From: Pseudotabrizicola formosa
GTDB lineage: Bacteria; Pseudomonadota; Alphaproteobacteria; Rhodobacterales; Rhodobacteraceae
DNA: 64,000 nt
Reading direction: 5' to 3'
NCBI RefSeq assembly: GCF_002900965.1
Contig: NZ_PJOM01000002.1
Span: forward strand, 558,001 to 622,000
The position numbers and the translations under genes are program-made. Shown here in pieces: positions 1 to 8,165 of this stretch (the stretch's first letter is position 1; the number at the start of each line of letters is the position of its first letter). The notes under the pieces are model-generated. The model did not search any database, had not been told where the DNA came from, and saw only the letters and a program-made list of their open reading frames with translations.

Positions 1-896
1 CCGATGTTCCTCCCCGCCCGGCGCAGGTAGAGGATGACAAAGCCCAGCAGCACCAGCGTGAAGCTGACCGCAAGCGCCGATCCGTAACCATAATCAAGTC
101 CGGTGCGCGCGTTGACAAAGGCGTAAAGCGGCAGGGTATAGGTCGAATACCCCGGCCCGCCGCCGGTCATCACGAAGATCACGTCAATCGAATTGGCCAC
201 CCAGATGATCCGCAGCAGCGTGGCGGTCATCAGCACGCCTGCCAGACCCGGCAGGGTGATGTGCCAGAACTGGCGGAAGTTCGACGCGCCATCAATCGCC
301 GCCGCCTCATAATAGCTTTTCGGAATGCCCTGCAGCCCGGCCAGAATCATCACCGCAAAGAAGGGAAACCCCTGCCAGGTCAGCGTCAGGATGATGGCGT
401 AAAGCGCGGTATCGGGGTTCGCCAGCCAGGGGATTGATGCGGTGATCAGGTTCATCCGCAGCAAAAGGTCGTTCAACACCCCGTAATTGCTGTCATAAAT
501 CCACACCCACATCAGCGCGATGACGACAGAGGGCAGCGCCCATGGAATGATCACCAAGGCTCGCGCCAAGCCGCGCCAGGGAAAGTCCTGATTGAGCAAC
601 AGCGCAGTGGCCAGCCCCAGCAGCATTTGCGCGGGCACGGTGATGACAATCCAGATCACGGTATGGCGCAGCGAGATCCAGAACACCGGATCGGCCAGCG
701 CGGTCTGGAAGTTCTTGAACCAGACGAAATCGAACACGCGCGGGCGGAACAGCACATAGTCGTGCAGGCTCATCCAGACGGCCTGAATCATCGGCAGGAA
801 CACGATGGCAAGCGTCACCAGAACAGCGGGCGACAGCATCGCATAGGGCAGCACACGGCGCGACAAGGGCACCGGCGGGGCGGAAAGCTCGGACAT
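1..896 (-). CDS. Sugar ABC transporter permease (MalF/UgpA type), 3' end outside window
   Basis: Inner-membrane permease of a carbohydrate-type (CUT1) ABC importer. About 298 codons are visible, starting at MSELSAPPVPLSRR and running off the left edge. Several hydrophobic segments are seen, and the ATPase-contact EAA loop is clear near residue 195 (EAAAIDGASNFRQFWHITLP). It lies 96 bases downstream of the binding-protein gene on the same strand, so it is probably the fourth gene of that operon. CUT1 importers usually need a second permease (MalG/UgpE type); none is visible, so it would have to lie to the left. The sugar cannot be read from the sequence. The family call is firm; substrate unknown. 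Confidence 0.93.
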   Translation of the reverse strand, partial: MSELSAPPVPLSRRVLPYAMLSPAVLVTLAIVFLPMIQAVWMSLHDYVLFRPRVFDFVWFKNFQTALADPVFWISLRHTVIWIVITVPAQMLLGLATALLLNQDFPWRGLARALVIIPWALPSVVIALMWVWIYDSNYGVLNDLLLRMNLITASIPWLANPDTALYAIILTLTWQGFPFFAVMILAGLQGIPKSYYEAAAIDGASNFRQFWHITLPGLAGVLMTATLLRIIWVANSIDVIFVMTGGGPGYSTYTLPLYAFVNARTGLDYGYGSALAVSFTLVLLGFVILYLRRAGRNI

Positions 897-992
897 GGGT
901 TTGCCTTGCAGATAAAGGGGGGGCAGGCCGGGGAGGTGCGGCCTGCCCAGAACTCGCTCTGGCGGCACGGTCACTTTTTCAAAGCGACCGCG

Positions 993-2219
993 TCACTTGT
1001 TGTAGAGCGAGTCGATCTCGGCGTTCATCGCCTCGGCGCTGATTTCTCCGATCAGCGCGCGCTGCATTGCCACCGGCCAGACGGTATTGGCGAAATCGGC
1101 GGTTTCGCTGACGTTCGGCAACAGATTGGCAAAGGGCAGCGAATTGACCGTCGCCTCGACAAACCGCGCCTCATGCAGATCCCAAGTGGCGCTATCGGTC
1201 TTGGTCACCGGCAATTGCCCGGTCGCCATGTTGAAGGCCGCGTTGTTTTCCGGGCTGGACAGGAAGCTGATCCATTTCCACGCAGCCTCCTTATCCTGCG
1301 CAGAGGAGAAGATGGCGGTGCTTTCATCGCCAAAGGATGTCCAGCGCCCGCCGCCGCATTCCGGCACCGGCACGGCAGATACCTTGTCGCCCAAGGTGGC
1401 GACCATATCGGCGGAAGACCCGATGTGGTGAATGGTCATTGCCGTTGTACCGTTCTTGAACGCGCCGATGATTTCCTGAAATCCGTCATTCGGGGCGGAT
1501 GGCGGAAAGACCTTGTCAGTGCGGAACAGATCGACCACGAACTGGCTGCCCTCCACCCCGGCGGCACTGGTCAGCTCGCCGGGGCCAAAGCCGACGCCCT
1601 CGCGCGACAGCACAAAGCTCGCCCAGTGGTCATGCCCACCCTTACCGCCGCGAAAGCCAAAGCCATAGACATCGGTTTGCCCGTCGCCATTGGTGTCGCG
1701 CGTCAAAGCGATGGCGGCATCGCGGAAGTCTTCGCAGGTTGTCGGTGGGGTCAGCCCCAGTTCGGCAAACATGTCGGTGCGATAGTACAGATACAGCACC
1801 ACATATTGCACCGGCAGATAGTAGTGCCCGCCATCCGCCGCCGCTGTCAGGTTCAGCAGATTGTCCTGAATCTCGGCCGTGCCCTCCCAGGCTTCCAGCC
1901 GTGCATCCAAAGGCTCCAGCGCCTCCATCTCCAGCAGGCGGGGCAGGGCGTTCAGCTTGACGAGTGCCGCATCCGGTGCGGTGCCCGCTGCGAGGGCGGT
2001 GTAAAGCTGGTCGTAATAGCTGTTCCACGGGATATTCTCGGCATTGATCGTGATGCCGGGGTTCTCCGCTTCGAATTTGGCGACCAGATCCGACATCGGA
2101 TTGTCGGCATTGTCGAAATGATACCAGAAGTTGACGGTCTGTGCGCTGGCTGCACCGGCAAGCAGAGTGCTCGCCATCAGCGCCGCCGCAACCCTGTGGG
2201 TGATACGGGTGGTCATCAT
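993..2219 (-). CDS. Extracellular solute-binding protein, family 1 (sugar ABC transporter)
   Basis: Periplasmic binding protein that delivers substrate to the adjacent permease. It has 408 residues, with a signal peptide ending near ASA (residues 24-26) and a mature part beginning VNFWYHFDN, typical of UgpB/MalE-like proteins. The start ATG overlaps the esterase stop codon (ATGA), implying translational coupling; a GGGAGAGAG ribosome site lies just upstream. A second ATG follows immediately and could also be used. The ligand is unknown. The esterase next door suggests an acylated sugar or oligosaccharide, but that is inference. Confidence 0.95.
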   Translation of the reverse strand: MMTTRITHRVAAALMASTLLAGAASAQTVNFWYHFDNADNPMSDLVAKFEAENPGITINAENIPWNSYYDQLYTALAAGTAPDAALVKLNALPRLLEMEALEPLDARLEAWEGTAEIQDNLLNLTAAADGGHYYLPVQYVVLYLYYRTDMFAELGLTPPTTCEDFRDAAIALTRDTNGDGQTDVYGFGFRGGKGGHDHWASFVLSREGVGFGPGELTSAAGVEGSQFVVDLFRTDKVFPPSAPNDGFQEIIGAFKNGTTAMTIHHIGSSADMVATLGDKVSAVPVPECGGGRWTSFGDESTAIFSSAQDKEAAWKWISFLSSPENNAAFNMATGQLPVTKTDSATWDLHEARFVEATVNSLPFANLLPNVSETADFANTVWPVAMQRALIGEISAEAMNAEIDSLYNK

Positions 2220-3193
2220 GTGTCTCTCTCCCTTGTTGTGTCCTTGCGCGGCGGCTGACTGGTCAGGCTGCGAAACGCCTCCCCCGCATCTGCCAGCGCC
2301 CGCCGCGCCTCTTCCAGTTCAAGGCTCATCTGCATGAAGCCGTGAACAACCCCGCCATGCAGGCGGAACCTGTCGGCCCGGCCAAGCGCCATCAGCCGCG
2401 CATAAAGCCGCTCGGTGTCCGACCGCAGCGGGTCGATCTCGGCGGCGTTGAGATAGAGTGGGGGGAGCGCCCGCAGTGCCGCATCATCGGCGCAGAGCGG
2501 GGCCACGCGCGGGGTATTGCGCTGATCCTGTGGCACATACCAGTCGAAATAGCGCTGCATCTTGGCCCGCGTCAGCCCCGGCCCTTCGGCAAAATCCTGA
2601 TAGGACGGTGTTGCGAAATCAGCGCCATAAACGCCATAGAACAGCAGCCCGCACTCCGCCCGCGGGGCATTTGCGTCCAGCATTACCGCCATCGCGATAT
2701 TGGCCCCCGCGCTATCCCCGGCCAGCGCATACGGCCCCGCCAGCCCCGCAAAGGGCCCGTGGCCGCCCTTCAGTGCCGCCCAGATCGCGCCCGCATCCTC
2801 CACCCCGGCGGGGAAGGGGTGTTCGGGTGCCGACCGGTAATCGGCATTCACCACCACCGCGCCCGCCGCCTCGGCCAGCACGCGGCACGCGCGCTCATGC
2901 GTGTCGCGGTCGCAAAACGCCCAGCCGCCACCGTGCAGATACAAGATCGTGCCACGTACGGCACCTTTCGGCACCAGAATCCGGCAGGGCAGGGGTCCCG
3001 CCGCACCGGTCACCGTCACCTCCCGCACCTCGGCCATCTCGGGCAGCTCCCGGTTCCAGCGCGCATTGCCGTGTGCCGCCTGTGCCCGGCCCTCGGCCGC
3101 TGGCAGCAACGTCGGATCGGGCAGTCCGGCATCCTCTGCCGCCAGCCGCGTCAGAATCGCCGCCATTGCGGGGGAAGGCTGGCTGCGGCTCAT
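2216..3193 (-). CDS. Alpha/beta hydrolase, hormone-sensitive-lipase type esterase
   Basis: Carboxylesterase of the HSL (family IV) group, 325 residues. The oxyanion-hole motif HGGGW is at residues 87-91, the DYRSAPEHPFP block at about 118-128, and the nucleophile elbow GDSAG at 159-163 (Ser161). The other triad members are probably the Asp in AEIDPLRSD and the His in VVHGFMQM near the C-terminus. No signal peptide is seen, so it acts in the cytoplasm. It overlaps the regulator upstream and the binding protein downstream by ATGA junctions, so it is made with the importer. It may remove acetyl or similar acyl groups from the imported compound; this is inferred from position only. Confidence 0.92.
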   Translation of the reverse strand: MSRSQPSPAMAAILTRLAAEDAGLPDPTLLPAAEGRAQAAHGNARWNRELPEMAEVREVTVTGAAGPLPCRILVPKGAVRGTILYLHGGGWAFCDRDTHERACRVLAEAAGAVVVNADYRSAPEHPFPAGVEDAGAIWAALKGGHGPFAGLAGPYALAGDSAGANIAMAVMLDANAPRAECGLLFYGVYGADFATPSYQDFAEGPGLTRAKMQRYFDWYVPQDQRNTPRVAPLCADDAALRALPPLYLNAAEIDPLRSDTERLYARLMALGRADRFRLHGGVVHGFMQMSLELEEARRALADAGEAFRSLTSQPPRKDTTRERDT

Positions 3194-3885
3194 GTGCTTC
3201 CCCCGATCACGCTCGGCCCGAAATCCACGATTGTGGTGATGTGATGCGAAAGCGCATCCACCGCCGCCTCCGCATCGCCCGCCGCCACCGCATCAATGAT
3301 CACCTGATGCCGGTTCGCGGTTTCCAAAAGGTCGCGCTGCTGTTCGGGATGCAGGATCTTGAACCGATGGGCATGGATCAGACAGCGGGTCAGCATCGGC
3401 TGCACCGGGGGCAAATCGGCCTGTTCGAACAATCCGGCGTGAAACGCCCGGTCATGCACCGACAGCAGGTATTCATCCCCCTGCGCCGCTGCCGCCTGCA
3501 TGGCTGCCAGATGGTGGCGCAATGCGTCGGCCAGCGCGCGGCCTTGCCGCGCCATCGCGCGCCGCACGCCCCGGCATTCGATATCATGGCGCAGGCGGAT
3601 CAGCTCCTCCGCATCCTCGGCCCGGCAATCGGCAATCACCGTGCCGCGATGCGCCATCCGGTGCACCAGACCCTCTTCTTGCAACAGCAACAACGCCTCG
3701 CGCACCGTGCCCTGGCTCACTTCGAACCGGTTCGCCAGCTCCAGCTCCAGCAGCGCCGAGCGGGGGGCCAGCATCCCCAGCACGATTTCGCGTTGCAGGC
3801 TGCGATAGATCACATGGCTGCGGCGCGAGGCAAAGGCCCGGACAGCAGGCTGGGGCAGAGTCTGGGAAAAAGTCTCGGCGGCCAT
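3190..3885 (-). CDS. GntR family regulator, FadR/FCD subfamily
   Basis: Probable ligand-responsive transcription factor of the importer locus. 231 residues from the chosen start (MAAETFSQTL). A winged helix-turn-helix covers about residues 25-90 (FEVSQGTVREALLLLQEEG is the recognition region) and an alpha-helical FCD ligand domain about 95-220, with metal-type residues in RLRHDIE, HDRAFHAGLF and NRHQVIIDA. A longer frame reaches through the palindrome at 3911-3928, so the start at 3885 is preferred. First gene of the minus-strand operon and divergent from the ATPase gene; probably autoregulated. Confidence 0.92.
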   Translation of the reverse strand: MAAETFSQTLPQPAVRAFASRRSHVIYRSLQREIVLGMLAPRSALLELELANRFEVSQGTVREALLLLQEEGLVHRMAHRGTVIADCRAEDAEELIRLRHDIECRGVRRAMARQGRALADALRHHLAAMQAAAAQGDEYLLSVHDRAFHAGLFEQADLPPVQPMLTRCLIHAHRFKILHPEQQRDLLETANRHQVIIDAVAAGDAEAAVDALSHHITTIVDFGPSVIGGST

Positions 3886-3910
3886 ATCGACTCGCTTGAT
3901 CTGCGTTATC

Positions 3911-3928
3911 ATTATCAATATTGATAAT
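3911..3928. promoter_or_regulatory. Perfect 18-bp palindrome, likely operator
   Basis: The sequence ATTATCAATATTGATAAT is identical to its reverse complement. It stands alone as an AT-rich island between the divergent FadR-type regulator and the ABC ATPase gene. Position and symmetry fit a dimeric repressor site controlling both directions. Which protein binds it is inference. Confidence 0.7.
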
Positions 3929-3978
3929 TGCAAGAATTGGGGCTGGCAAGCCCTTTGTCACAGGAAAAGGGGGCGCAG

Positions 3979-5103
3979 ATGGCCACGATCACGCTGGAGA
4001 AACTCGCCAAAAGCTATGGTGCGGTGCAGACCATTCACGGCATTGACCTTGCCATCGGGGACGGGGAGTTCGTGGCGCTGGTCGGGCCCTCCGGTTGCGG
4101 CAAGTCGACATTGCTGCGGATGATTGCCGGGCTGGAGGATGTGACAGGCGGGCGGCTGTCCATTGGCGACAAGGTGGTGAACGCGGTGGAACCGCGCGAC
4201 CGGGATGTGGCAATGGTGTTTCAGGACTATGCGCTTTACCCGCATATGACGGTGGAACAGAACATCGGCTTCGGGTTGAAGATGCGCAAGACCGATGCCG
4301 CCGACATCGCCGCCCGCGTGGCCGAGGCGGCGCAGATCCTGCAGATCGAGCCGCTGCTGCAGCGCCGCCCCGCGGAATTGTCGGGGGGGCAGCGCCAGCG
4401 GGTCGCCATGGGCCGTGCCATCGTGCGTCGGCCGTCCGCATTTCTGTTTGATGAGCCGCTGTCAAATCTCGACGCCAAACTGCGAGTGGAGATGCGAACC
4501 GAAATCAAGCGGCTGCATGGGCTGTTGGGCCGGACCACCGTCTATGTCACCCATGATCAGGTCGAGGCGCTGACGCTGGCCGACCGGGTGGTGATCCTGA
4601 AAGACGGGCGCATCATGCAAGAGGGGCCGCCGCTTGTGCTCTATGAACACCCGGCAAACCTCTTCGTGGCCGAATTCATCGGCTCGCCGCAGATGAACAT
4701 GTTTGCAGGCACCATTGCGGGTGATGGTCAGCCTGGCATTCAGCTTGACGGCTTTCACCTGCCGCTGTCGGTTTCGGCCGCTTCGGGCACCAAAGTCAAA
4801 CTCGGTGCCCGCCCCGAGGCAATCTTGCTGGCCGGATTCGAAACGCCGGATCTGGTGACCCGGGTCGAGGTGTTTGAACCCTTGGGCTCGGACACCATGG
4901 TATCCTGCCGCATCGCGGGCACGATGGCGGTGGTGCGGCTGTCACCCGAAGTTCCGGTGGCGCGCGGCATGGAGCTTGCGCTGCGCTTTGACCGGCGCAA
5001 ACTGCACCTGTTCGATGCGATGACCGGCAACCGGATCGCGTCAGCCCCACAAGGTCAGGAACCCGACCGGACAGGGGCCAGTGGAAAAGTCGCCTTGTCC
5101 TGA
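3979..5103 (+). CDS. ABC transporter ATP-binding protein, MalK/UgpC type
   Basis: Energises the sugar importer encoded on the opposite strand. 374 residues: Walker A GPSGCGKST at 36-44, Q-loop in VFQDYALYPHM, signature LSGGQ at 134-138, Walker B FLFDEP at 155-160, H-loop in VTHDQVEA. A C-terminal TOBE/OB regulatory region follows (about 235-355), as in CUT1 ATPases that may serve several importers. The start is chosen at ATG 3979 because AAAAGGGGG lies just before it. It is transcribed away from the rest of the locus, so the shared palindrome may coordinate both arms. Confidence 0.95.
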   Translation: MATITLEKLAKSYGAVQTIHGIDLAIGDGEFVALVGPSGCGKSTLLRMIAGLEDVTGGRLSIGDKVVNAVEPRDRDVAMVFQDYALYPHMTVEQNIGFGLKMRKTDAADIAARVAEAAQILQIEPLLQRRPAELSGGQRQRVAMGRAIVRRPSAFLFDEPLSNLDAKLRVEMRTEIKRLHGLLGRTTVYVTHDQVEALTLADRVVILKDGRIMQEGPPLVLYEHPANLFVAEFIGSPQMNMFAGTIAGDGQPGIQLDGFHLPLSVSAASGTKVKLGARPEAILLAGFETPDLVTRVEVFEPLGSDTMVSCRIAGTMAVVRLSPEVPVARGMELALRFDRRKLHLFDAMTGNRIASAPQGQEPDRTGASGKVALS

Positions 5104-5150
5104 TGGTTGTATCTCTGCGCAGACTTGCGCCCAAGGCGCCGCACTGGCAC

Positions 5151-5190
5151 AAAAAAAGCCTTGCAGACCAATGGACTGCAAGGCCTTTTT
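5151..5190. terminator. Bidirectional intrinsic terminator
   Basis: Arms GCCTTGCAG (5158-5166) and CTGCAAGGC (5176-5184) are perfectly complementary. They are flanked by an A run on the left and a T run on the right, so the hairpin can end transcription of the ABC ATPase gene (plus) and of the pyrophosphatase gene (minus). Confidence 0.85.
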
Positions 5191-5218
5191 GAGGTGACGC
5201 AGGCTGCCTGGCTGGCAA

Positions 5219-5926
5219 TCAGCGCGCGGCTTCAAAATTGGCGGCGGCCGCCTCGAGCACGGAGCGGGCGGTGTCGGCATCTTCGAAACCCTTGCCCTCC
5301 ATACCGCCATCGGGGCCCTTGTAGCTTGCAAACCACAGGTCGATGATCTGGCTTACGCCCGCAAATTCGGCATCCAGCTGCGCCATCGACTCGATGTGAG
5401 CAAAGGGCGACTCCTTGGCCAGCACGGCGATCAGCTTGTCATCCTGCTCGCCGCCATCGAGCATCTTCAGCACCCCGATCACCCGCACATCGGCCACGGT
5501 GCCGCGTGGCACGGCCTGGCCCAGGACGATCACATCCAGCGGGTCGCCATCGCCGCCCAGCTCTTTGGGCAGGGCAGTGCCGGGGATCGATCCGTAATTG
5601 GCGGGATAGCCCAGGTAGTTGATGACACGGGGCTTGTCGTCTTTCAGCTCCCAATAAACGGCCTTCGGATCATCCTTGCTGACTTCCCATTTGGCAGAGG
5701 TGCCGGCCGGAATTTCGATGATGGCCTTGATGGTGCCATCGTCGTTCATGGCCTTCAGGCCCATCAACTCTTCGCTGCCCACAATGGTAAAATCGTCCTG
5801 CTGTGTCATCGCGGCGTCAAACGGCGTGGTGTCTGACCATGCCAGATCACCAAGGCTTTGCGCCTGTGCGATCGGGGCAAGCAGGGCAAAACAGGCAGCG
5901 GTCGTCAACATCAGGGTCTTGGTCAT
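5219..5926 (-). CDS. ppa: Inorganic pyrophosphatase, family I, with signal peptide
   Basis: Hydrolyses pyrophosphate to phosphate. 235 residues. The family signature DGDPLDV is at 126-132; other conserved blocks are IEIPAGTSAKWEV, YPANYGSIPGT, GVLKMLDGGEQDDK and the SYK lysine, so the active site appears complete. Unlike the usual cytoplasmic enzyme (about 175-180 residues), it opens with a clear signal peptide (MTKTLMLTTAACFALLAPIAQA) followed by some 45 extra residues, and should act in the periplasm. Transcribed alone. Confidence 0.92.
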   Translation of the reverse strand: MTKTLMLTTAACFALLAPIAQAQSLGDLAWSDTTPFDAAMTQQDDFTIVGSEELMGLKAMNDDGTIKAIIEIPAGTSAKWEVSKDDPKAVYWELKDDKPRVINYLGYPANYGSIPGTALPKELGGDGDPLDVIVLGQAVPRGTVADVRVIGVLKMLDGGEQDDKLIAVLAKESPFAHIESMAQLDAEFAGVSQIIDLWFASYKGPDGGMEGKGFEDADTARSVLEAAAANFEAAR

Positions 5927-6330
5927 GGTACAGCGTCCTTATGTGGGTCAAAGAGGCGCATAGCAGGCCCATGTGACGGTTCCATAACAGCCTCGCCGCG
6001 CTGCGGCCCGGTTCGGGCGGAAGGAGAAACCTTCATGTCCCTGTCACATTCGGTGCCCAAGCGGGGCATCAAGACAACGGTTGACCCGTTGCAGGCGCAA
6101 ACGACAGCAGACACAGCCATCGCCGCAGGATGTGACGCTGCGCTATGATTCCGCTCTTCCTTTCCGCATCGCCTGACCGTGCTCAGCCGTTGCCTCCGGC
6201 ACTACTGACGCCTTGACAGGCGCGGCGGGACGGGGGCAGGTCACGGGCCTTGGGGGCCCGCCCTGCAGCGCTTCGTTTCATAGCCGGGGCACGCAAGTCC
6301 TGGCCCCCAAGCCCTTGCAGGAGTGATCAG
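5927..6330. other. Intergenic stretch with one possible micro-ORF
   Basis: This 404-base gap between divergent genes has no recognisable gene. The only candidate is a 37-codon frame at 6035-6148, listed separately. No RNA family, repeat or clear hairpin was recognised. Confidence 0.6.
6035..6148 (+). CDS. Possible small protein (37 aa), uncertain
   Basis: Open frame beginning MSLSHSVPKRGIKTTVDPLQ and ending GCDAAL. The reason to list it is the strong ribosome site AAGGAG at 6021-6026, nine bases before the ATG. There is no signal peptide, membrane segment or known motif. It could be a leader peptide, a real small protein or chance; its length alone proves nothing. Confidence 0.3.
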   Translation: MSLSHSVPKRGIKTTVDPLQAQTTADTAIAAGCDAAL

Positions 6331-7074
6331 ATGCCGGACCATGTTACACAGCTTGCCAGCGCCCTGCGCGGTGCCTTTTCTGGCCCGCGCCTGTCTGCGC
6401 TGCCGCCACAGTACGCGCCGCGCGACGAAGCCGAAGCCTATGCCGTGCAGACCGCCGTTCTGGGGAGCGAAGCGGTCGCCGGCTGGAAGGTCGCCCCGCG
6501 CCGCGATGGGGTGATCCGTACCGCCCCGCTCGCAGCATCGCGGTTGCTGCCCGACGGTGGGGCGCTGCCCGGCGGATTGGTAGCGCCCTTGCTGGAGGTC
6601 GAGCTTGCGCTGCGCCTTGCACAGGATGTTCCTGACCGCGCCACACCCGATCAGGTGCTGGCGGCGCTGGGGGAGGTTTGTGTGGCGTTTGAAATCCTGG
6701 ACTCGCGCTTTGCCGATGGTTCGGCGGTACCGGCCCTCACCGGGCTGGCCGATGCCCAAAGCAACCGTGCCTTTGTCGCCGGTTCTGCCGGGGTGCCTTG
6801 GGGCCGGCAAGACCTGGCAGACGTGCCGCTGGAGATCTTCTGCGATGGCCAGCTGCTGCAGCGCACCGAAACAGGCCCCGGCAGCGCGCAGGTGGCAGAG
6901 GCGGTGATCTGGCTGGCAGATCACGCCGCGCGGCGCGGCCTGCCGCTGCGCCGGGGACAGATCATCATCACCGGGGCGCGGCTTGGCCCGATGCCGATCC
7001 CGGCCGGTCCGCAGATCCGCGCGACCGCAGGCGGCATTGGTGAGGTGCATCTGCACAGCGACACCCGGCTCTAA
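6331..7074 (+). CDS. 2-keto-4-pentenoate hydratase-like protein (MhpD/FAH superfamily)
   Basis: 247 residues, the usual size for MhpD/HpaH/XylJ-type hydratases, which add water to 2-hydroxypenta-2,4-dienoate-like products of aromatic ring cleavage using a divalent metal. Family blocks seen are GWKVAPR, LLEVELALRL (metal-ligand glutamates), VCVAFEILDSRF, and the C-terminal GDTR-like end with ITGARLGPMPIPAGPQIRA. No other ring-cleavage genes are nearby, so the physiological substrate is open. The ATG at 6331 follows GCAGGAG. Confidence 0.85.
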   Translation: MPDHVTQLASALRGAFSGPRLSALPPQYAPRDEAEAYAVQTAVLGSEAVAGWKVAPRRDGVIRTAPLAASRLLPDGGALPGGLVAPLLEVELALRLAQDVPDRATPDQVLAALGEVCVAFEILDSRFADGSAVPALTGLADAQSNRAFVAGSAGVPWGRQDLADVPLEIFCDGQLLQRTETGPGSAQVAEAVIWLADHAARRGLPLRRGQIIITGARLGPMPIPAGPQIRATAGGIGEVHLHSDTRL

Positions 7075-7196
7075 CCGCCAGACGCTGCGTCATCGCGCTC
7101 TGCTCCACAGCAATGGCCGTCTTTCTGCCTTATTTTGCCCAAACCCGCCTCGTAGGACTGCCCGCAAGACCCTGTGACCCCAGTCTGGAGAAGATC

Positions 7197-7811
7197 ATGT
7201 TTAAGACCCTTGTGGCCCCCATTGCCGTGCTTTTGTCGCTGACAGCGGGCGCGGCGCAGGCGACAACACTGCTTGAAAGTGATCTGGGCGATTTTTCCAA
7301 CAGCTGGCAAACCCCCACAGCCATCGGCGCGGGTGTCACCTCTGTGTCAGGCACATGGTCCGGTTCAAATGATTATGACATTTTCAGCTTCAAGTTTCTG
7401 CCCGTCGGGCAGCAGACGCTGACCCTGATCTTTGACGCCATTCCCGGCTTTGGCTACAGCTATTCTGCCGGTGGGTCGGTGCTGTTCAGCACCTCGGCGT
7501 TTCGCTGGGGTTGGGATGGCACCGCCGCAGCCGGTGGCGGGGTGAGTTTTGGCTATAACAATGCCGGAACGCCGATCCAGCGCACCATCGAACTGGGTGA
7601 TGACTTTGCCGGTCAGCTGTGGCTTGGGCTTTACGGCACCCATTCCAACCCGCTGCGCTACACCATTTCCTCCAGCGCGCTTCCTGCCCCGGCAGACGCC
7701 GCTCCGGCGGTGGTGCCGGTGCCTGCCACACTGGCCCTGATGCTGACGGCGCTCGGCGGGCTTGGCGTCCTGGCCCTGCGCCGCCGCAAAGCCGCAGCCC
7801 TGGCAAGCTGA
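7197..7811 (+). CDS. VPLPA-CTERM sorting-domain protein
   Basis: 204-residue exported protein. An N-terminal signal peptide (MFKTLVAPIAVLLSLTAGAAQA) is followed by a Gly/Ser/aromatic-rich body of about 150 residues, resembling bacterial pre-peptidase-like surface domains. The C-terminus has the three parts of an exosortase substrate: VPVPATLALM motif, a hydrophobic helix, and a basic tail RRRKAAALAS. Such tails are cut by exosortases, with the protein ending in the outer envelope or matrix. The function of the body is unknown. It shares this C-terminal architecture with 9996-11054 and 30478-31008. Confidence 0.88.
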   Translation: MFKTLVAPIAVLLSLTAGAAQATTLLESDLGDFSNSWQTPTAIGAGVTSVSGTWSGSNDYDIFSFKFLPVGQQTLTLIFDAIPGFGYSYSAGGSVLFSTSAFRWGWDGTAAAGGGVSFGYNNAGTPIQRTIELGDDFAGQLWLGLYGTHSNPLRYTISSSALPAPADAAPAVVPVPATLALMLTALGGLGVLALRRRKAAALAS

Positions 7812-7932
7812 TCGATCTCGGCACAGCCGCATCTGCCGGCGCGGGCTTGGCGATGCCCCTTGCCCTCATGCAAGGCTGGCCGCTCCCCTGAACCCTGGCC
7901 TTCCATCGGACCTGTCACACGCGGGGGGGGGG

Positions 7933-8008
7933 TGGTAGGGCCGGAGGGACTCGAACCCCCAACCAAGGCGTTATGAGCGCCCGGCTCTAACCATTGAGCT
8001 ACAGCCCC
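7933..8008 (-). tRNA. tRNA with CAU anticodon, probably Ile2 (lysidine-modified)
   Basis: A complete cloverleaf on the minus strand: acceptor GGGGCTG paired with CGGCCCT, a four-pair D stem (GCTC/GAGC), anticodon loop CTCATAA, T stem-loop GGGGG-TTCGAGT-CCCTC, discriminator A, and CCA apparently encoded (7933-7935). CAU is shared by Met and Ile2 tRNAs. It is not the initiator, which has GGG/CCC pairs flanking the anticodon loop. The short D loop (AATGGTTA) and the TTGGT variable region favour Ile2, which TilS would modify; elongator Met is the alternative. Confidence 0.93.
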
Positions 8009-8165
8009 GTACCGCCGCCTTGCCTAGCAGATCAGACGGGCAGGTCAAGAACGGCTCGGCTGGCCAAGACCGGCGGCGCAGGCCAGGACCGGCCTCGTTT
8101 GTTGCGCGTGCATCCTGAAACGCGTAAAGGACGCCAACAGCGGATTCCCTTTACGGAGACGGGCA

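Noticed and set aside
3911-3928. Considered as an FNR/CRP-type site
   Set aside because: FNR sites read TTGAT-N4-ATCAA; here the half-sites are in the opposite order (ATCAA then TTGAT) with a different spacing.
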